NCBI GenBank assembly: GCA_014607495.2
Contig: CP053156.1
Location: 10,354,001-10,418,000 of the forward strand
Source of the DNA: Carposina sasakii
Taxonomy: Eukaryota > Arthropoda > Insecta > Lepidoptera > Carposinidae
Direction: 5' to 3'
Length of the DNA stretch: 64,000 nt
Of this stretch, positions 59,001 through 64,000 are shown in pieces. Each line of letters begins with the position of its first letter. The stretch's first letter is position 1. The translations under genes were made by a program, and so were the position numbers. The notes beneath the pieces are model-generated. The model searched no databases. It was not told where the DNA came from and was given only the letters and a program-made list of their open reading frames with translations.

Positions 59001-61991
59001 ACCTCTAGTCTGGTACCGGTGAAGACTCGTATATAATTAGCGTGGGCTTCAAAAGGTCATTGTCGCGGCGCTGCTTCGGTAATCAAAATAGTCCCATTGT
59101 TCTTCAGTTTCCGCTTTCTGTTCTATCTATTTGCATGATCGGGATTCTTTCAGGCTATTAAATGTTCAGACTCCTCGGCACTAGACAGCTATGTAGCCAA
59201 CAATTTTCCAGAAAAAACGAATGGTAAGTAGGTATTTGTTTGCTTAAAAATACCAGAAAAGTCGGCTAGAGATATACAAAGACATACATATTTCGGAATG
59301 CAATGTTCACATGCAAACACGAAACAGGAAAGTAATTTGTCCAATCATATTCCAAATATTTACATACGCATTATTGACACGTGTAAATACAACGGTTGTA
59401 CTGTAAAATAAACGCTGGCCTATTTTTTATTTTTCAGAATGGTAACAAAAAACATATATAGGTATAAAAATACATAATAAAGAAAATACAGGCAACTATT
59501 TCGCGTGTTAAGTTTGTGGTTCCACGGACTGTATATAATACTCGTATCTAAAAACAATTTGATTACTGATATCCGTGAGAGCCTACACTGTGAGTGTCGA
59601 ATTGAGTTAGTTTGAAGTATTAGAATTAAATTACTTTTCTTTCAAGTTTACACAGAATTTTACATAATTGAAACTTGAAACTTTGATCAATACCGGAATT
59701 TAACTAAACAACCAAATATGATGAGGTATCAAAGAAAGTTACATAATCGACCGGTCATAGACTGACTCTACAGAATCTTTCAGTATTAGTGACTCGACAT
59801 AATTCTATGGACTCGACCACGATGCTGGGAAAATTATGAGACAGGCCTGTACAGTCTAAGAATTGCATAAAATGATTAACTCGTATACTACCTAATTTGA
59901 GCGAATAATATGCATAAAAGAGCACATTAGTACCGGCTACCTGGATGGCATAGCCGGTCCCAAATAAGGTTCCAAGAAACGTCGACAAAAAACTTCTTCC
60001 CTGTTTGTTTAAAATTCCCACAATCAAGAGCGGCCGAGAGGGGTGAGCATCTCAAGTGTGGTTTTTGTCTCCTTTTCTATTTGTGGAGTACAGTAATAAA
60101 ATTGTACAGCAACTAGAAGTACCCTAAAAGTCAAGCGAACATTCACTTTAGTGTTTTCAACTCTGAAGTGTACCTTTCAACTTTTGTTTCCATGCGCTAC
60201 CGGATTCTAACCCCTGCAATGGATATCATTTTTCGTAATCAATTCAGGCATAAAGTATTAGGTATTAAGCCGTTAGATTTAAGCTGGTTTCCAATTACCA
60301 GTCGAAGACTTGGTTAATACGGAGTGACTGCAGTCATTCAATACCCTGTGCAAAACTACACCGCGGCAAGGAAAGGCACTATCGGGGACGAAACGTGACA
60401 CCGATGTCTGTGGAATTAGTCTGAAAGCAGTTTACCTAAACCTAATGTATGTCCTGCGTTTTAGGTATATAAAACTCTACCTTGCTTTCTAGATTATTTT
60501 TACCTTTACAGCTAAATATAATTATCATAGATTTATCTAACTATATTTGGCGTCTTGTCCTGTCTCTTATGACGTCTTGTTAAACACGCGAGGCCCGTAT
60601 GCGCTAACAAGATCCTTATTATGATAGACAGCTTTGACATGCCATGGTCCAGTGTATTTTACTTAAAATAATGACACATCAGACCTTGTTATTATTACCT
60701 AAAGTGAATATTTTTCTTTAAAGGCTCCGATACCAATCTAGATTTCCTTTCGGCAGTTTTGATGTTATTGAGATGAAAAGATATGCAAATGAAATCATGT
60801 CCGGTGTGAGAATGTGGTTACGAATAAAAGTGACATAAATCACTTTTACACCAGTAAAATGTATCGTGGGAATTTGCTGAGAAATATTGCTAACTAATAT
60901 AATAAGGCAGGTAGTGCCTTTATTCCCACGGTTTGGAATTTTTCGGTAAAACTCCTCACATTCGTATGCATTGAAAAATAAATTTTCTGAATCCAATGCA
61001 AATGACATAGCTGGAATAATATGTAGATAGGTACTATATTTTGAAATGATTTTAAACTTCCCAACCTCACAAAATTAAGGGCACGCCAAAATAACTTAGA
61101 GGATAGAAAAAAATTTACACATAAGTAATTAATAGGTACATAATATACATTTATGAAATATAATAAGGATGGAAGAAATCACAGGAAAAGATATTAAAAT
61201 GCAGACAGAACCCAACTGGTGTCTTAGATGCGGGCTACGGAAACAATATTAGATTATGTAATTTCCTACCATATAATATAGGAAGCCAATGATTTGTATC
61301 ATAAGATTTATTTATACGAGGATGGCCTTCGATATGGCTATTAGTCGTAGTCATGGGTTGTCATTTTATCATATTCCTACTTAAATAATAGACCAGTAAG
61401 ATATATAGGTTACCTATACCAAGATAAAAATATCACAAATTTTTAAAATGAATATAACAACAAATAGGAACCTCAATAATTAAAAGATTTTTACATAAAG
61501 TTGTCTTTACTAGTTATTTAAAGAATACTGATAAGCGAGTTTTATCGGACGACGAACTCATTAATTGCACAAACGAGGTTTACGAATTCTAACGTTGTCG
61601 TTGATTATTCTTTCTCTAGATAGTTGCTTTTGGATCAAACACTGGGCAGTTTCATTTTTGGCCAAGCACTAGTAGTTGCTGCTGCAGCTGATTCAGTAGG
61701 AGGGTGTTTATTGGGATACTATCAGGTTTCGAAATTATCAAGATAAATTATCTGATAATTATCCTAGGTGATTTTCCATATAACTTCTTGAAATTTTCTT
61801 TATTTAAGTAAATGATAATATTGATAATATATTTATCCCAAAGAGGGTGTAGGTTTTTCAGTATTATTAATTAAACAGCAAAGAATAAATGTGAGAAATA
61901 TACAATTTAATTCAGAATTTGTTTTTATGACGTCAAATAAAAGTATGAAAGTACCTAAAGAACAGAAATTCACATGTTGCTCGTCAGAGAA
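53026..61991. other. Long stretch without recognised genes
   Basis: AT-rich with scattered GC-richer patches (54.55-54.75, 57.85-57.95 kb). None shows conserved coding or clean exon borders. A donor-like CTGTAG|GTAAGTACC on the minus strand at 55457 could close a non-coding 5' exon. A TTATC/GATAA-dense patch lies at 61730-61765. Confidence 0.35.
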
Positions 61992-62541
61992 ACGGTTTTT
62001 TAACCGACTTAAAAAAAAGAGGTTATCAATACGTCTGTATGTTTTTTAATCGACTTCAAAAAAGAGAGGTTATCAATTCGTCTGTCTGTTTTATTTTTAT
62101 TTTTTATGTGTGTTACCTTAGAACTCCTTCATTTATGAACCGATTTCAATTTTTTTAATAGATTGTCATGGTATGCTTCCAAGTTGGTCCCATATTCACC
62201 ATGTCAGGATCTGATGATGGGATCTTGGAGAAATCGAGGGCAATCCTCAAATATTATAGGCACATGTAGTCTGTTTTTATACTTCTACTGAGCGTTTTGA
62301 TCACCTACATATAAAACATAACATCTGATGATGGAATCTCCAAGGAATCTAGGGATATCCTCAAATATAAATGGCACGAGTAGTCCGTTTTTAGATTGTT
62401 ATAGAAAATTTTGGTCAGCTACACATAATATAAAGGAAACGAGGGTTTGATGATGGAGCCGCCGAAAAACAGATAGTGGACTTTTTAGTAACAAAATCCC
62501 CCTATGGCAGGGGGAGGCCTACGTCCAGTAGTGGACTGCAT
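61992..62541 (+). repeat. About 500-bp dispersed repeat, copy 2
   Basis: Same element as 39571-40037 in the opposite orientation. Here its first 45 bp or so ('accgacttaaaaaaaagag' to 'acgtctgtatg') are duplicated in tandem. It ends 'ggcctacgtccagtagtgg'. Confidence 0.85.
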
Positions 62542-62710
62542 GAGATTATTTTATAATAATATTTTTTGGATTTTAGAGGTTCATAATAATTAGTGGTTTA
62601 CTAATTTACTAATTTCTATAATCCTGAGGATGCCACGGTTGTTGGCGAAACATATGTAGATTATTTATCTAGTTTTTGATTTCGGAATGGTGCAATGTAT
62701 CGTCTTGCAT

Positions 62711-62833
62711 GCTAGGTGCTCGGGTCTGGTTTCTCATGGCGATTGTAGTTAGTACAAGTGCCTGTTGTCGCAATTATGAGTTATCAGATCCGAGGGTCAG
62801 TGGAGGGTGTAGGGCCCGGTGGTGGGCGCACCC
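62711..62833 (+). repeat. Dispersed repeat, copy 2
   Basis: 'ctaggtgctcgggtctgg', 'gatccgagggtcagtgg' and 'gggcccggtggtgggcg' match 34128-34255 in reverse orientation. The embedded short open frame (DPRVSGGCRARWWA) is present in both copies but too short to assign. Confidence 0.65.
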
Positions 62834-62924
62834 ATATGAAGGAAATTATATTTTTATAATTATCAAGGTATATTTATCAATATTATCGTGATAATTATCA
62901 TGATAATATTAGTTTTTTTATTAT

Positions 62925-64000
62925 TATTTTTTTTTTTTTTTTACCTGGGCGAATCCCTTTACGGGGCCGTGGGACTACTACCTAAGCATTCTACCTCAGA
63001 CCCCGTGCTGCGGCCTGTCCGCCCCACCTGGGCGGACCCTCCTCGGGGCGCTCTGCGAGCGCCCCAGGGCGCCTCTGGCACCCTATCATCTCGCGGCACG
63101 TGGGACGACAAGCACGCGCCGTTCGACTTGAGGACCCGTGCAATGGGTGACAGCCTGCCCCGCAACTGCCACCCGAGCCCTCACCGTGAGCACTCCGGTG
63201 CGCAGCCCGGAAAACCCACCACCGTCTCCCTTATCCCAAGTGAGACCACTCGTTGGCCCGCGCCGCAGAGCATGTTGCAACGACACACAGAGCATGATAC
63301 GGCGCGAGACCCCACCTCCCGGGGATATGCACCCCTGGTAGTCCCATGCCGCAGAGCATGTTGCCAGAACATACAGAGCATGATACGGCATGGGACCCCC
63401 TCGTTCTCCCCCTCCTGGGGAGCTCGACCTCCTGAGGCGTACTAGTAGGGTTCTACCAGCACCCCACGTTCCAACCTCCCACCTCATGTGGACCTACTGA
63501 CCACCCAGGCCTCTCCGCTTCGACTGGACCTGCGCGTTCAGTCGGAACAGAGAGGCCTGCCACCTCATGGTCCCATCGTGGCATACCGCAGAGCTTACTG
63601 GAGAGGTTGCAGAGCATGCAGGTTGTAGAGCGGTGAACCCGACTTGGATGCAGAGCTGGTGGCAACACGAAGTGCGATGCAGCTCTGCATTCCAAGCCGC
63701 CCAAGGTTGCAGAGCGGGATAATCCATGATGCAGAGCCTCGATCCAGTAGATGCCGAGCCACGACAGGAACCACGAACTCCCCTCTTTGGGGAGTCTCCG
63801 TGAAGCGAGCCATTGCTGGCCCGCATTAGGGCCGTCCAAAGCCCCTCTGTAGGCAGAGGGACCGGACAGCCCCCTCCTCTGGGTGAAATTGGTCCGCGGG
63901 GGCCCTAAGGCCCCAACCCACCGGCCGGAACCAAGCCGGTGGCCCCTATCCGCCACCTGGGGACGCGCCACATTCCGGTATCACCCAACCCGGCTCCCCC
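62925..64000 (-). mobile_element. GC-rich LINE piece with poly-A end, cut by window edge
   Basis: A T run at about 62927-62942 is the poly-A tail of a minus-strand insertion. Behind it is an abrupt change to very GC-rich sequence running to the window end. It holds degenerate repeats of 'gcagagcatg' and minus-strand frames up to 172 codons (63453-63971) such as GPPRTNFTQRRGLSGPS. Composition unlike all surrounding DNA and a poly-A edge fit a retrotransposon 3' part. No RT motif lies inside the window, so the clade is unknown. Confidence 0.55.

Noticed and set aside
63086..63971. Open frames of 110-185 codons on both strands at the window end
   Set aside because: High GC lowers stop frequency; many overlapping frames and repeat-like composition point to mobile-element sequence, not genes.

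Overview
This is eukaryotic, AT-rich insect DNA. It is almost certainly from a moth or butterfly. The gene-poor DNA is full of repeats I associate with Lepidoptera: RTE-type tails carrying 'gcccgcgact..gtccgcgtggact', LINE tails reading 'ggcctacgtccagcagtgg', and tRNA-derived SINEs. The one large gene is an insect homologue of the Nance-Horan syndrome (NHS) family, called GUK-holder (gukh) in Drosophila. I see no bacterial, phage, CRISPR or operon-like features.

Layout. Positions 1-300 hold a reverse-transcriptase fragment on the minus strand. Positions 1231-1764 hold a single-exon gene for a 177-residue, three-pass membrane protein that I do not recognise. From 3293 to 13853, on the minus strand, lies the body of the gukh/NHS gene. 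Read in transcript order it has exons at 13763-13853, 11668-11845, 11048-11250, 10661-10861, a giant exon at 6736-10118 and a last exon at 3293-4812. Splice phases agree through the first four exons. The first intron uses a GC-AG pair. Exon 4 and the giant exon do not join in phase at the best splice sites. Two small ATG-containing exons between the giant exon and the last exon (6300-6354 and 5816-5897) both fit the last exon's phase and look like alternative starts for short C-terminal isoforms. A 45-nt phase-symmetric cassette exon is proposed at 18210-18254.

From 13.9 kb to the end I find no convincing independent gene. I interpret this 50 kb as the long 5' intron of the same gene, with the true first exon(s) beyond the window or non-coding. 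Two minus-strand sites at 45447/45448 and 44922/44923 have a pyrimidine tract plus CAG joined directly to GTAAGY. That is the form of recursive-splicing (ratchet) sites in long insect introns.

The rest of the interval is transposable-element debris. SINE family A has four copies and SINE family B has two, and family B shares its 3' tail with a LINE fragment at 38.7-39.4 kb. A LINE 3' end with a nested SINE is flanked by about 80-bp direct repeats. There are two copies of a non-autonomous element with CAGGGTG ends, two inverted copies of a roughly 500-bp repeat, a perfect 4 x 56-bp tandem array, and a GC-rich LINE piece that fills the last kilobase. I found no previously unknown multi-gene system. 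The most interesting signals concern splicing and isoform structure of the NHS-family gene.
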